Positions 24,348 to 36,786 of a DNA stretch of 64,000 nucleotides are shown piece by piece; positions within the stretch are counted from its first letter, which is position 1; each line of letters begins with the position of its first letter. The translations under genes were made by a program, and so were the position numbers. This DNA comes from Hermodice carunculata (lineage: Eukaryota > Annelida > Polychaeta > Eunicida > Amphinomidae): NCBI GenBank assembly GCA_964020975.1, contig OZ026628.1:17038240-17102239 (forward strand), read 5' to 3'. The notes under the pieces were generated by a model. The model was given only the letters and a program-made list of their open reading frames with translations. It did no database searches and was not told where the DNA came from.

Positions 24348-25508
24348 TACCACTATCAATAGGGTAGTGAGGGCAAGGGTAATGAGGGCGGGGGGCATCT
24401 ATGTTTTACAAACATATCTTGGGTTGTTTTGTTTTTTGTTTTTTGTTTTTTGTTTTTTTTTTTTTTGTTTTCGGATTTTGTTTTTGTGGGGGTTTTGGTT
24501 TTATTTCGTTTGTCTGCTTGCCTTTTTTCGTGTATTTTTTTCCGGGGGTTGTTTGTTTTTCTTTATTTCTTGTTTTTGGTGGGGTGTATTTATGGCATGT
24601 AGTTTCAGACCTCTTACATCAACTACAGTCAGAAGTTAATAAAGCACATTTTGATTTATTTTAGTTAGTGTCAGATTGTTTATTGTATGTTTACTTTATT
24701 TTATGTATAAAATCACATACCGTGCTGAAATGTTATTTGTTCTTTTTGCAAAGTCTTAATGCGACAAGGTAAAATTGGCATTGTATTCCTATATACATGA
24801 TTTATAAGTGAGTGCTAGCGCTACCACTTGACAGTTCTGAAAATTAAATACTTTTGTAGTTTTGGAAACTATCACCAGGTGGTTTTTATTAATGTGAGAC
24901 GCGACTAGGTTCCTGTTTGACAAGAACTAAATTGTCTTGTTACCTTCATACCAAGCCTTTGAAGGAGCAACAGCTCTGGAGTAGAGCTCCTGAAATTGTT
25001 GGTGCCATCCACTTCTTAGGAGGAGGTAGAACTTCCCATATACCTGCGCTGGGCGTGAGGCGTGACCATTGGCCACATGTGTGACAGTGGTACATATTTG
25101 TATATTTTATCCCTTTTCTGAAGTAATGAAAACTGGTGTTTTCTTACCCTCGCTAGTACAAACCAATGCAAGTAAAACCAGTCCTGGTTGCATGCATAAT
25201 GCATGCCTCATGTAGTTTGTGTATCGGTGTACAGAGTATGAGAATTTGGTTTCACTGTGAAGTAATGAAAATAAGCGTGTTATCAGTGTATTTTGCCAAA
25301 AGTATAAAATTTGTGACATGTATAGTCTTCTGTTCACTGATTTTTAAATCAGTGGCATGAGTACAAATTTGCAAATAAAAGGACCTCATTAAGTATGCGT
25401 AGAACTGGCTTGTGAGTTTTATCGTCTGAGTCTGAGTCTGAGTTTAAGTAACTTTGTGGTGAGTGGCCATTCTAAAGCTGTATGCCTTATCGGATTGTGC
25501 ATTTGCAG
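24348..25508. other. No gene seen; T/G-rich tract and short repeat pair
   Basis: A T/G-rich tract spans about 24420-24590. A segment with GAAGTAATGAAAA recurs at about 25120 and 25260 in otherwise weakly similar surroundings. GTCTGAGTCTGAGTCTGAG occurs near 25425. No exon was recognised before the pseudo-exon at 25509. Confidence 0.5.
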
Positions 25509-25788
25509 CATATGGGAAAAACACTTGACTGACTGGTACAATAGGAGTCCCTCTAGAGATGCCCTACCCCTTCGTGTTCCCACTCTTCAAAAAGAAGATG
25601 GGTCTACATGGAAAATAATGTTCAGAAAATTCTTGCAGAGGAAACCTATAGTGATGAAACACGCTAAAGTATTACTGATCAGTGGACGTTCCATATATTG
25701 GCACGGAGACAAGAAGATGTTGGTCTCTACAGATGTTGGTGCAGGAGGCATGAACCATATCATAAGAACTTTGCTGTAACAGTGCATG
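25509..25788 (+). pseudogene. Decayed V-type Ig exon, copy 1
   Basis: Nucleotide similarity to the intact exon at 60911 runs from the acceptor (GCATTTGCAG) to the donor (GTGCATG|GTTTGT). Shared pieces include TTGACTGACTGGTACAATAGGAG and GAGATGCCCTA. The 3' half still reads TDQWTFHILARRQEDVGLYRCWC, the Ig F-strand with DxGxYxC. The copy is 280 bp against 291 bp in the intact one and is not a multiple of three for its phase. The first canonical cysteine is lost (MPY instead of MPC) and in-frame stops occur. It is a dead member of the same Ig subfamily, in the same orientation. It was probably once part of a receptor gene with the pieces at 28480, 43570 and 44516. Confidence 0.75.
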
Positions 25789-26649
25789 GTTTGTCTTCCA
25801 TTTTTATCAATGCAATTTATACACAAAGTTCAACTTCATAGTGCTATATGTCATTTTACAGATGCTATGCTATAGTTATCTGATTTTAAATAGACGCAAG
25901 CCTTCATGTATGGTGTTGAATTTTCAATTAATTAAATGATGCAGTAAATAATATTGTCATATACCCTTTATCATATCAGTAATATTAAGCTCTACACTGT
26001 TGAACTTTTCATGAATATGTACAATATTTTTTCTGAACCATATGTGATAAATACTGCTGTGCTTATGCTGTGCCTATGCTTCAGCATTTACGTAATGTTT
26101 CACCTTTAAAAATAGGGCTAAAAAGATGTCATCTGCTTTCTAGTTTTGCTGCCCAAACAAACTGACAGAAGAGTCAGAATTACCAAAACGTGTTAGGCTT
26201 ACCGTGTCTGTTTTCATCTTTGGCAGAAGTGAACTGTTTTTGGTTTCAAGTGGCTTGGCCTATATGCTTCGCAAAAAAAAAAATTCTGTAGGTAAATGGA
26301 ATATTTCAAAGGTTGAGATTTCTCGCTTAAAAGCACTAGTTGCTTTTTATGGATGACTGCTGTCTCAAGTCACGACGGTATTGGAATATGCATTTTCTGA
26401 TATGAACATTCTTGAATTTCTGCTTTTTTACATATTTGGTTTTGTTCTTATTGTCGGGTTGAAATTTATGAATATGAGCAATGTGTTTCCGAACTGCATT
26501 TCGTCACTTAAGAAAGTTGTGCAGCCAAGTCAGAGGTGGGAGATCCGCAAGCGATAACCAATTGTAATAAGCAATGAATGCCAAAATATTGTAAATCACA
26601 GCGAAACTATGTGGCAAGCCACAGGTTTTAATTTTTCTTGAACCATATG

Positions 26650-27600
26650 GCAAGCCAAACCAGCAGATATTAAAAAATGTCCTGCAGAGAATTTCACATA
26701 CCCTGAAAGGTATGTTAGGACGCTGCAGCATGTCATGTTGAAGAAAACTCAGACCTCCCGGCAGGGAATTATAAATACTTGAGGGAGCCTTTAATCCTCT
26801 GTTCAGTTTCAAAAAAATCTAAAACGTTAACGTCTCTACAACATAAGATTCTGGACGCTGTGTCTTCAAAGATTAGTGCACAGAGAACCTAAAACTGACT
26901 ATACGTAACTTTCTTCAAAGATGTTAAACTCGTTGCCTTCAATAGCACTCATAATTTCTCTGTAGAAAACTGAAAAAAATCCTCTAGAGAATTTGAAACA
27001 TTTGACAGTCATCTTCGTAATTATCAATATGCATTTTGGTATATCACCATATTGTGTTTTTCAATGTTATCTTGCTGGAATGTCAATTAAATCAACAGAC
27101 CAGTTCTGCAGTCCTAGGGGAGATTTTTAATGTAAAATGTAGCAAGCTCGGCAAAAGAGAGAAATTAGGCACTCACAGCATTAAACTGACGTGAATTCAC
27201 ATTTGTTACCTGTCGCCCCACGTTTGCCAAAAGTGATATCTGCAGTTAGAACTACTACACATGCAAATTTTTATGACAGACTACTCCCGTAAATATTAAC
27301 AGAATGGTCTACAGGCACTTCAAATTGTCTGCAAGCACTATCTAATTCTGTACAAAGGGTTGATTGACGAAACTCTTTCTGCAGATCTTTTCATTTTCTC
27401 CAAATGTTTTAATTCTCACACAGAGAGCTGTTCACTTTCTGGAGAGAATTTTACTTCCGTACCACTAATGTTGTATACACACTACCTTACCAGGATATAA
27501 CTTAAAACTCTCAGCATAGAATTAAAATTATCAGCTAAAAATAAAAATATTCAGCAAACAATTGAAACCCTGCAGAAAGCTTTTGAGTACACCATATTTC
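26650..27600 (+). repeat. Degenerate ~20-bp minisatellite (CTCTGCAGAGA type), block 1
   Basis: Loosely repeated units resembling TCTCTGCAGAGAGTTTCAAA, clearest at 26690, 26990, 27390-27440 and 27505-27580. A block of the same kind follows two other Ig exons (about 29125-29400 and 62080-62350). Units are strongly diverged and spacing is irregular. Confidence 0.55.
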
Positions 27601-28479
27601 AAAATATATGTTCTGAACTGATTCCCATTTATATTCCTATAAGACAATAGGATACTGCAGTGAAGTTTGCGTGGCCTGTAGATAAAAAGTGCTCCCTGGC
27701 GCTCCTGTGGTCTTACACATCCTAGCCAATCTACATACCCTTTCACGCGTGCATTTTAAGTCCTCATAGGCCTGTCTGAAAAAAGTGAAATTGATCTTTA
27801 TCATATTGTGCACAATGCTACCGTGTATGGCAAACATGAAATTCAATGACAAAGTGGAGAGGGATCCAGTAGTAGGGAATCTGACATTGGTTGCTGACTT
27901 GTCCGGTATGGCGCCTTTGTAATTATAAGCACTCAATCCGAAAGACATTAAATCGCTATTACTCCTTTTTATGGTACTATCGACGCACCCTGATCATGTG
28001 GCAAGCAGGCAGCAAGCACCTTTGTGTTCATAGATCACCTTGCAGCCTCTACTGGGAATTAGTTCTGCAAGCATTCAAAACTTTTTATAAAGAAAGACGG
28101 CAGAAGTTGATCCTTTCATCTGTGAAGTAGTGTGCAGTAAATCAAGGATATTCTCTTCGGTCCTATACTCAAATTAGGGTCGCATTTTCTTTTGTATCAC
28201 AGTTGCAGAACATCCTTATGGTACAAAAGTAATTTACTCAAATTATTTTAAAATTGTCACACCTGCCATGCCCTTTCTATCCTCCATTGACAGGCACTTC
28301 AGAATTTTCTTCTTTTTTCTTTTTACCACTGTGCTGTGTCAGTACTTTCACTTTTTGTACGTGTTGATGATATTATATGAATTGCTGAATGAAGGATTGG
28401 GAGTCTAAGTGAAATACCCAACTGAAGCTAATGTCTTTGTTAAACTTCTGTTTTGCTTTATGGGATTGCTCATTTGTAG
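27601..28479. other. No gene seen
   Basis: Open frames on both strands overlap each other and show no domain. The end of this stretch (GGGATTGCTCATTTGTAG) matches the acceptor region of the other Ig exons. Confidence 0.5.
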
Positions 28480-28747
28480 TATATGACTACCACATGCCAG
28501 TAGCTGGTAAAAATAGGAGATATATTGATGATGTCTTCCCATGAGTGGAAGCACATATAATAAATTGGCCCAAAAATTCCTTCCAGGGGAAAAATTCAAT
28601 TTTTGACCATCGATAATAAATTCAATGGCATAACTGATCAGTGGACATTCCGTATATGGGCACTCAGACAGGCGGACGGTGGTCTATACAGATGCTGGTG
28701 TATGAAAACTGAACCATATTGAAAAACCCTTACTGTTACCGTGCAAG
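28480..28747 (+). pseudogene. Decayed V-type Ig exon, copy 2
   Basis: The acceptor CATTTGTAG and a recognisable start (CTGGTAAAAATAGGAGATAT and ATGATGTCTTCCCATGAGTG) match the exon at 60911. The 3' half reads ITDQWTFRIWALRQADGGLYRCWC and ends TVTVQG before a GTTTGT donor, as in copy 1. The middle is rearranged and frames are broken, with the total at 268 bp. An in-frame stop also follows EPY. Same strand and same subfamily as copy 1, 3 kb downstream, so the ancestral gene probably had at least two such Ig exons in series. Confidence 0.72.
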
Positions 28748-29089
28748 GTTTGTCTTTGTCGGTTAATTTTCTATAATTACAATTCACTGATAAAACAATA
28801 TGGCCCATTTAGTTTCCAACCGAGTCAAGCCCACAGCCCATGTGTTCTATTTAATATAAAGAATAAGCAACCTCATCATGTCAAATATATTCCCTTTTAT
28901 GAAATTGAATCTGCCAACGAGTTAAATACTGCACTTGATAAAATCGCCTTACATCTTGTAATGTACCTGTAATGCTTTGGTCTGAGGTGCTGGTTTTTGG
29001 TCGCTGAAAGGGTTGTGTAGTCACATTAGAGGCTCATGAAAGATGAATTGTAGACATATGCACTTTGCACAGAATGCGAGCATACTGTG

Positions 29090-29480
29090 TACCACAGCAA
29101 AACTATTTGGGAAGCAAAACATACAAACACTCATAAATAACCTGCAGGCAGTTTTAAATACCCTGAAACTCCCCCGAGAGTTTAAAAAGTTTGTGTAGAG
29201 AGAGTTTGATTCTCTGCAGCAAATTTATGGACAAAAAGTGTACAAAGAACTTTCTCTTTAAAATTTAAATCATCTGAACAGAGTCAATTCTAAATTGGCT
29301 GCACAAAATGTAAAGAGTTTCCAGGAAATTCCGTTAATAAACCCTCTGTAGCGAAATTAAAAGTCTCTATATTCTTTTCTGTAATTGTCTATATTCATTT
29401 TGGATACAAGTACTCTTTTGATTTTTCCTTTGCAACTTACTTTGCTTTCATGTCAAACTGCAGAGGAAATGGCAGATCTG
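29090..29480 (+). repeat. CTCTGCAGAGA-type minisatellite, block 2
   Basis: Units such as ATAACCTGCAGGCAGTTTTA and GATTCTCTGCAGCAAATTTA lie 0.4-0.7 kb after Ig copy 2. A short lead-in (CACAGCAAAACTAT...GGAAGCAAA) also matches the lead-in of block 1 near 26600-26660. Confidence 0.55.
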
Positions 29481-30785
29481 CAATCTGTAGGAGCAGTCAA
29501 TATAGAGTGTGTAAATTTTACACAATGGACATATTTCTAGTATTACATTCTAATAACCAATTTTCCCGGATTCACGTTGCATATACCGATTACTTGCAGT
29601 TGATGAAAGTGACAGGTGGGGTGCTATCTAGTTAAAAAGCTGGAGCTATATATTACATGTGTTGACTCTTATTGTAGGTCAGCGTTTCTAATTCTCGGCA
29701 GCTTCACCTCATGTACCTTGCCTTTGCCTTCATCCATATTTAAGGATTAGTCATAGCCTGGGGCTATGGGAAGCCGATACATTGTTCTGCTCTTCTTCTT
29801 GGGAGTCGTGATGGTTTAGGGCTATCTATAATAATGATCAGCTGTCTTACCCTTCCCAATTCCTTTGAAAGCACATTAAATTTACTAAAGATGCTTTGTT
29901 AATGACAGTGTGACAACAAACATAAAAGCAGTATCCTACGAAATTGCCACCATTTGTCCAAGTTTGTGAACCCAGCTTATCTTTTGCCTGATATTGTGAG
30001 AAATGCATGAAAGGCAGGCCATGATTACTTGCAAACAGAACTGTAGAAGCACCAAAGACAGGACAATAGAATTTCAAAAGTGAGGCTTGTGACATCTGTA
30101 AATGTAATAAATGTTAAATATGAAGAACAAGTAATATTATCCGTGGAAATCAAAATAAATTTCATCCCTGACGCTAGTCACTTTAGATGGTATGTGAAGT
30201 GCATTAAACATTACCATCCAGATTCTATCAAGTTGAACAACAGAACGATTTACAAATGCTTGATGGTTTGGATGCTGTTTAATAATGAAACTGTAAATGA
30301 CACCAGGGCTGGAAAACGTATCTTTAATGCACACCAAAAATACCTCTTGATAGTCTTGACGTATCCATATTTGGTTAGATTTGTTCCTGTCCACCCAAAA
30401 CGGGCTTATTCCTTTAATGAAAAAGGCCACACTTAGAAAAAGTGAAGTTTTGTATGATTAGTACTGTACAATGCACTCCAAGCTGTATCAACAGCCCAAT
30501 AAAGTGGCTGAATACATGACGAGTAAAGTCCAATGAAGCTGAAGATATATCATTCAATGTTGCGTATGCAGAGGAGCACCTGATAAAGCTGTTTTGTGCA
30601 AGGCCTAGGTATCTTTAACCAGAATTTTGATATGGAAATACCTTTGGTTATATTAGAGTTTCATAATACCGTAACGTTTCTTTTATCCCCATGGATGTTA
30701 AACCTCTATGATTGGTTCCCTGTATACATACCACAAGAGGACTTTGACGGTTCTGTTCTCAGCTGGCGTTGAATACATAGATTGA
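29481..30785. other. No gene assigned
   Basis: Overlapping open frames of 118 and 97 codons on opposite strands at 30080-30436 show no family features. At most one could be real and neither looks like a known domain. Confidence 0.4.
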
Positions 30786-31300
30786 ACTAGCGTTGTGACC
30801 TTCAGAATAGTGTCAAGGTCACCTTGCCTTAAGGCCATCCTCACTGCAATATCAAAGCATTTTCCCGCATATTTCTGGAGTCTTTATTTTCAAATGAGCA
30901 GTAACAGGGTCAGCTATTCTCAAGACATGGGCCAGTTTATCAGCTTTACCTTTCACACCCACTTAACGGTACCATTAATCTCATAGGTGCTTTGTGTGTG
31001 TATGCCAGTTTGACTTTTCAAGGTTGCCCAAGGTGAGACCAAAAACAAAAGTGGGTGCTTTAGTATTTATGTTTAATACTAACCATGGAGATGATCCCCT
31101 ATTATGAAAATCTAAGGCAGTATGCCAATGTAACCTTTCAAAGTTACTTGAGGTATTAATTAAGACCACGAAAAGGAGCTTTTTGGGAACTTTTTATTTA
31201 ATTTTTAACAATAACCATGTGCATAGGATCAACCCTTAATACTTTGGTGTCTGATCATACACTTCTGTTGTTTTTGTTTTTGTTTTTTAACCTACCTTTA
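30786..31300 (+). repeat. Two-unit tandem repeat with AAGGT motifs
   Basis: Two units of about 125 bp (about 30995-31115 and 31116-31240) share TATGCCAGTTTGACTTTTCA / TATGCCAATGTAACCTTTCA, TAATACTAACCATGGAGATGAT / CAATAACCATGTGCATAGGAT and CAAGG/GAGG spacing. A preceding GTGACCTTCAGAATAGTGTC AAGGTCACC stretch belongs to the same style. Confidence 0.5.
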
Positions 31301-31734
31301 CATAACCTGGCAGTAGGGAAACTGAAAATGTTCTAGCCCTGTTAATACCATAAATAAGCTAATCCTGCAATATCCTACCACCATTATTGGCTGATAGCGG
31401 TGACTCCAGATTGGTTCAAGCATATAACTGTCAAGCCTGATACACAGTCGTTCAATGACACTGCAAAAGATGAGAAAGGAAAAAGACGGAGAGCACAGTG
31501 ACGTAGAGAAAAGCAACAAAGCCCAAACAAATTGAAGCCTTGAAGAAAATGTGTAAAGAGGTATGGTAGCTCATTCCGAGGCAAAACAGCATTACTACCC
31601 AAAGATGATACATGTGAGATATAACCGACTGTATCAATGGTGTAAACTGGTAGATTTTTTTCTCCACCACAAGTAACAATCTCCTTTGCCTCTGCACTCA
31701 GAGAAAAATGACCTTGTTCTCTCAGCTGACTTGT

Positions 31735-32480
31735 CAGTCAGCAAAGCTTATGTCAGGGTAAGGTATCCGTGGTCTATTCATTCATATGACATCTGTAATC
31801 CTTATTTTTGACTTCTTCTTAAGCACCAATGGTCAGTTTCACTTCAAACTTAGTGTGAATGTACTTTCGATGTGTCTCTGCCAAGCTCGTTCAAAAGAGG
31901 CACATGCTAATCGTTGTGATTTTTCATAAATTTTTGTTCATTTTTGGCCAAATCGTACAAAATCTTCTGCTGAAAAAATCCATCAGGTCAGTTGCTTTGA
32001 AACTGCACATGATACACTTTTGGGAGCTGGTAGGCCTTCATTTATTCAATAGGTGGTGCTGCACCGCGCCTTAAATTGACGTAAATTGATGTTCCATATG
32101 CCTGCTTTTTACTTCAAGTAAGGCCTGGGGTTGATTAATGGGCAGGGACGCATTTGCTATTTTTTGCGTTCTTCTACAAAAAAGTTGTCTCAACAATGTG
32201 CTTGATACAAAGGTATCTCACCTAAGGTTGAAAGAAATGTTAACTGGATGGTGATGCTCTGTAACTCCGATTTTCATTTTTATTTTTTTTTTTTATTTTT
32301 TTTTATTATTTTTTTTTTTCAATTCGGGTCCTTATCAGTTGATGCATTCATTCCTATTGATTCCACTGCAAATAAATGGGAGTGATATTGCAATTTAAAT
32401 ATTTTACATGTTCTCCAAAACCTTCATCCAGATTCACTTCAAGCTTGGTGGGAAAGGTTTTAATACCCCATTCTTGTCAA
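31735..32480 (+). repeat. Dispersed repeat, copies 2 and 3
   Basis: Matches the repeat at 3285-3720: TTTGACTTCTT, CAGTTTCACTTCAAACTTAG, TGTACTTTCG and GTGTCTCTGCCAAG. A further partial copy (CTTCATCCAGATTCACTTCA) begins about 32410. T-rich runs lie between them. Confidence 0.55.
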
Positions 32481-33930
32481 CATATATTTTCACATATTCT
32501 AAATGAATATCATTGTATTTTTTCATATTGAATCCCAGAAAAAAATTGTTGAATGTTAGAAATAGTTTCACCGTAGTGGTGCACGCAATGGAAGAATTGT
32601 ATTGTAATTTAATGTTTCAGCGCATAAACCTGTCATGCACGTTTACACAAAGATTGACAAATTCCTGGTATATTTGCAGGATTTTCCTGAACGGGTTCAG
32701 AGTTTAGGACATTAGGATTTTGGCCACCCCAGTTGTCTCAGGAGACGTTGGGAAAAAAAATTTGCTTGTCCTTCAAAGAAAGTCATCTCTTCACACTGAA
32801 TATGAATTTACCTGTCCCATATTTATGCAGCATAGATTCTAAATTACAATTTATCAATTTGTGAGTGCGGACCTGATCTTTGTTATTGTACTTTGTTAAT
32901 CAATGAATTTATTTAATATGGCATGAATGCATGTGGTGCTTGCAAAGACTTACTTAGAAGTGTGTCATCTGGTGTCACTTTGAGGAATTATTACCAATGT
33001 AATTATGCGTCATTTAAGCTGTGAATAGATCCATACTGGTGGAGCTTCTTCGGGATCATACATTAGAGAGGATGTAGTACAAATAAGTTCAAAGAACACA
33101 CAAAATGGAATACTGTGTAAGTAAAGTGAAAATTTGAAAATCTAGTGAAGCTTTTGAAACATCGGTAGATAGAAACCCCTATTATCTCTCAAAGCGACTT
33201 TTTCTATTTTTTTTTTAGTTTTGATAATAAAATCACTATTTATTTTCGTATCGAATTGCCTTTGTGTTGTATAACTTTTAGGCTGTAACATATTCCCTCA
33301 GCACAATTGTTTTCGAGACAAAATGTATCATTTGAAGCCCTAGGAGTGCTTATAACTTGCCTTGTCCAAAGAATTGGCGAAAATCTCATTTTGACATTAA
33401 ACCCCTCTGCCCTTTCGAAGTTTTCTCATATTTTCGGAAAGCCTTTTTTTTCTTTTTTGTACACAACCCCTAAGAGTTAATCTAGTGTTTCTGGTGAATG
33501 GTATATCTGTGTTCTTTTTTCTCATAAACTCTTTTCAGGAATTTGGTAACATTGGAACGTTTGATGCTGGTATTCAAGGCAACTTATAAAGTCTTTAAGA
33601 TGAATGGAGGAAAGGTCATTCCCTTTCGCCAATGACCTATGACCCTGATCCACCTGTGGCTGGCTATTGGTAGAGACTTATAAAAGATGGTTTATCATTT
33701 TCATCATTTTTGACTTAGAACTTACAGTACGCAAGGGGGTGGGGGCTCAATGGGTCTGTACCCTTTTTGCAGAATATGGAAATGATGCACAGTACAGCAC
33801 CTTTCTCGACTCTTGCCTCGCAACAAGTTGCTGCCTCGGTACTCTGTATGTATGCATGGCTTTGCCGGAGAAGCCCAAAGGTAAAAGGGCGAGAGGAGTT
33901 TGAAGGGCCAAATAGTTGACATATAAAGAT
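32481..33930. other. No gene seen
   Basis: AT-rich, with several T runs. No domain-bearing frame and no terminal repeats recognised. Confidence 0.5.
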
Positions 33931-33939
33931 ATTTTGGAT

Positions 33940-34135
33940 TAAAAAAAAAAGAACTTGGTATAAAAAGATAGAAAGAAAAATTTAAAAAGGTGATCCCCTA
34001 AAAACACATATGAAAGAAAAAATACCCCGAAAGGAAGAGGGAGGCAAGAACTTCTTCCCACAGGGAAAATCGAACCTGGGACCTCATGATTTCAGAGCAA
34101 GTGCATTACCAGTGACCCACACACTTTGTAGGCAA
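33940..34135 (-). mobile_element. tRNA-derived SINE or tRNA-like fragment
   Basis: On the minus strand GGGTCACTGGTAATGC (A-box-like) is followed 30 bases later by CAGGTTCGATTTTCCC (B box GGTTCGATT). Between them is GCTCTGAAATCATGAGGTCC, laid out like a tRNA anticodon arm and variable loop. Beyond the B box there is a tail without tRNA character. The A box departs from consensus and no CCA end or acceptor pairing was seen, so this is a SINE head or tRNA pseudogene, not a working tRNA. Confidence 0.55.
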
Positions 34136-34892
34136 AAGAGCATAGAATATGAAAGATATAATCTTACAATTTTCCACAGATAGATTAACTATAATGCAGA
34201 GTTCATGCAGATAATATGAAGTGGAACAAGACTGACTTAATCTTCTTGCCATTTTGACAGTTCCTCTAATGTAGCATAAAGCTGGAAGGTTTTGTGTAAG
34301 TCAGCTTTAATACGTTTTTCAAGGCTGATATATTCAATCTCAAATATATTGCCAGTCAACTAAATGTGTCACCACTGTATTTACCACGAATAAACACACA
34401 AAACCTGTTCGGGTCCAGCAAACGGGCTGTGCGGCCAATGCTGCCCTTTCATGAAAGTCATTGTTTTACCCTTCCTGCAAAATCATATGACATGTCCTCA
34501 TATGTAACTTTCCGCATCCAAGTGCATGCAGACTGAACGAACTTTTTCACTCTTTGGTCTACCTGTCTTTGTGAGCGCACACGTGTCACTGTCTTTCTGA
34601 AGCCAGGGTGTGGACACTTCAAAATGTGAATAAATTTTATCACCTAATTTTTCCTATTGGGGGGGAAGCACTTTGTTTAACTGTTACTGTAAACTAAATG
34701 GTTTGTGTAAAAATTGTATTCGTGTTTTTTTTTTTTTTGTTTTTTTGTTTTTTTTTTTTCTAGGCTGGCTGGGAATATGGTTTATCTGACGCAGAGTCGG
34801 TGCAGGCTTCACTGGCTGTGGAGAGGTCCTGCATGGAAAAGGTGGGGATATTTGTGATGCATAACTTCTGCAGGCTTCCCAGGCTCTGGAGC

Positions 34893-35880
34893 AACCAAAT
34901 ATGGCTAACGTTAACACTTTCAACCCCTTATATGAAGATATGTCTGATGAAGACGAAGAAAGTGTGCTGTATCAAGAAAGTTTTGGAGAGCTGAAGAGCT
35001 CAACGGATACAATAGTTTTACTGAGGAGGGTATTCCGGAAAATACCGTGAAAAAATGAAGTGGGCCGAAACCCTGTTTGAGGATGGAGAATAAGTAGAAA
35101 TAACCGTGTACGAAAGAGCAAAGATACATGCGAGTGTGTCATACCACGCTCCCTTTTGAATTTGAACAATGACGAACTGTGATTCGCAATGTCAAGATTT
35201 ATAATTATAGTGAAAAATAAGGACGGCGCCGACAAGAAGCCCTAAACCTTGTTTGACATGTCTTTGGCCATACAAATGTCCCTGAATAATAATAAACGAC
35301 CGGTGAAGTTTCTGCATGATGCACAATTTCACGAGTTAAAGGCTGCTTTCGATGCGGCTATGAAGGCTCTTACCAACACTGGTGGTGACCTGACCAGGAA
35401 GAAGGCTGCTATTATATCAGGGCATAAAGAAAATCGCATTTTTAAGCGGACAACTGGGCGACACTAATCCAAAACAACTTCTGGATACTAAGGTGTACGT
35501 TTTCGATCTAAATTTTGTTATGCGAAGTGGGGAGCATCACAGAAACTTGCGACCCGATAACTTCGAAGTGGGTAGAGATGGCAGCGGAAAATACCTGAAA
35601 TTTACCAAAAGTGTGAGCTAGTGTTTCTCAGGGGGTTTAGGGCACAGAAAGTTTCCACCGAATTATGTCGAAGTGTACGAAAATTTGGAATCCCCAACCA
35701 AGTATCCTGTGAAATTATATAACAAATTCATGTCTCTGCGACCTTCCGACGTGGATTATGGTTTATACTTGACGCCCCTACGGAAATCTAAAGATGGCTT
35801 ATGGTACGGCAAGCATGCTGTTGGAAAAAATACCTTGTCCACTACGGTGAAGCCTTTATGCCAGACTGCTGAAATAACAG
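34893..35880 (+). pseudogene. Crypton-type tyrosine recombinase, exon 1 (decayed)
   Basis: Frames in changing phase read MANVNTFNPLYEDMSDEDEE (34893), IPENTVKKMKWAETLFE (35030-35090), MSLAIQMSLNNNKRPVKFLH (from 35258) and LLDTKVYVFDLNFVMRSGEH (about 35480-35540). RHRKFPP-like and YLTPLRKSKDGLWYGKHAVG segments follow (35640-35830). This is the DUF3504-type recombinase domain of KIAA1958/QRICH1/ZMYM relatives, known to derive from Crypton DNA transposons. The first catalytic Arg lies in MRSGEHHRNL. The coding frame is broken at least three times, including a frame change near 35450 and a stop near 35620. The exon ends ACAG|GTGCGT, phase 1. Its product would cut and rejoin element DNA in the nucleus. 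This copy is unlikely to. Confidence 0.75.
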
Positions 35881-36278
35881 GTGCGTTGATATTCAAGTTA
35901 CCATTTCATGATCTGATATGTAAATTTTATGTCTCATTGGCTGTTTATTTGGAGGCATGTCACGTACCTGCAGGTAATGTATTGACAGCGCGCTACTCAG
36001 AAATTCAAGTGTCCCACCAGCCCCCCTCTCCCGTTGATGTTCTTCTCAGCATCACCTATCTAATGTGTAATGCAGGCAAAATAAAATTTGAACATGGGAA
36101 GTTTTCATTTTATTGTAACGATTAATTTGTATGAATTCCTGGGTTATTACTGCCAGAAATTGGGATAATCGCAATATTCATGAGGGAATGGATGGGTGTT
36201 GCCACCTGGTGCCACCTTGCTGGTTCCCCGATACCTAAAAAGCATGCACTGCGTTGTCAATTCCCATATAGCAGGGAC

Positions 36279-36325
<47 letters not shown>

Positions 36326-36472
36326 CTTTATTGGCTATGATCGAAAACAATACAAACAATACATATAAGAATGAAGGATGGAACAGTGGTGCCACCTACA
36401 TATACGTCCCTGTCTATATTAATGTAATTCCCCTCCGTCGACTAATTCCTATTTTTGCCCTAATTTTTGTAG
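35881..36472 (+). other. Intron of the Crypton-like gene
   Basis: 592 bp starting GTGCGT and ending TTTTTGTAG. Removing it joins EITG to FYTNHSMR in frame, exactly where the recombinase family has a continuous catalytic region. It contains a (TAG)n microsatellite (36281-36325). Confidence 0.7.
36281..36325. repeat. (TAG)n microsatellite
   Basis: About 15 TAG units inside the intron. Frames through it give Val or Tyr runs. Confidence 0.95.
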
Positions 36473-36786
36473 GTTTTTATACTAATCACTCCATGCGCAC
36501 AACCAGTTCTACGAGACTCGTTCACCAAAATGTGGACGAACAGCTAATAATGGAAAGAACTGGGCACAGATCAAATGCCGTGAGAAGCTACAAAAGAACC
36601 AGTGACGGACAAATAAAAGACATAAGTAACATTGTCGAGGGATCAGCGCCAAGAGCCACACAAACTTCTACTGCCATCCAGGTATCGCATTGTAGGTCCA
36701 ATGTTCCAACTGGTTGGATCCCTGGAGAAAACAGGGATGCTATGTCTGCGTTGTCCCACAAGTGTATAACTCTTTCAGCATCATAA
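36473..36786 (+). CDS. Crypton-type tyrosine recombinase, exon 2 (catalytic C-terminus)
   Basis: Phase-1 start after TTTTTGTAG, giving FYTNHSMRTTSSTRL then VDEQLIMERTGHRSNAVRSYKR. These hold the remaining tyrosine-recombinase signature: H-x-x-R (NHSMR), the GHRS motif and the catalytic Tyr in SYKR, with spacing as in KIAA1958-like proteins. The frame is open to a stop at 36786, with about 50 extra residues after the domain that I do not recognise. This half is well preserved while exon 1 is broken, so the copy as a whole looks defective. Confidence 0.78.

Noticed and set aside
30080-30436. Overlapping frames of 118 and 97 codons on opposite strands
   Set aside because: No recognisable family and no way to prefer one strand. 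Likely chance.
34062-34125. Functional tRNA gene on the minus strand
   Set aside because: The B box is good but the A box is off consensus and acceptor-stem pairing was not seen. It is better read as a SINE head.
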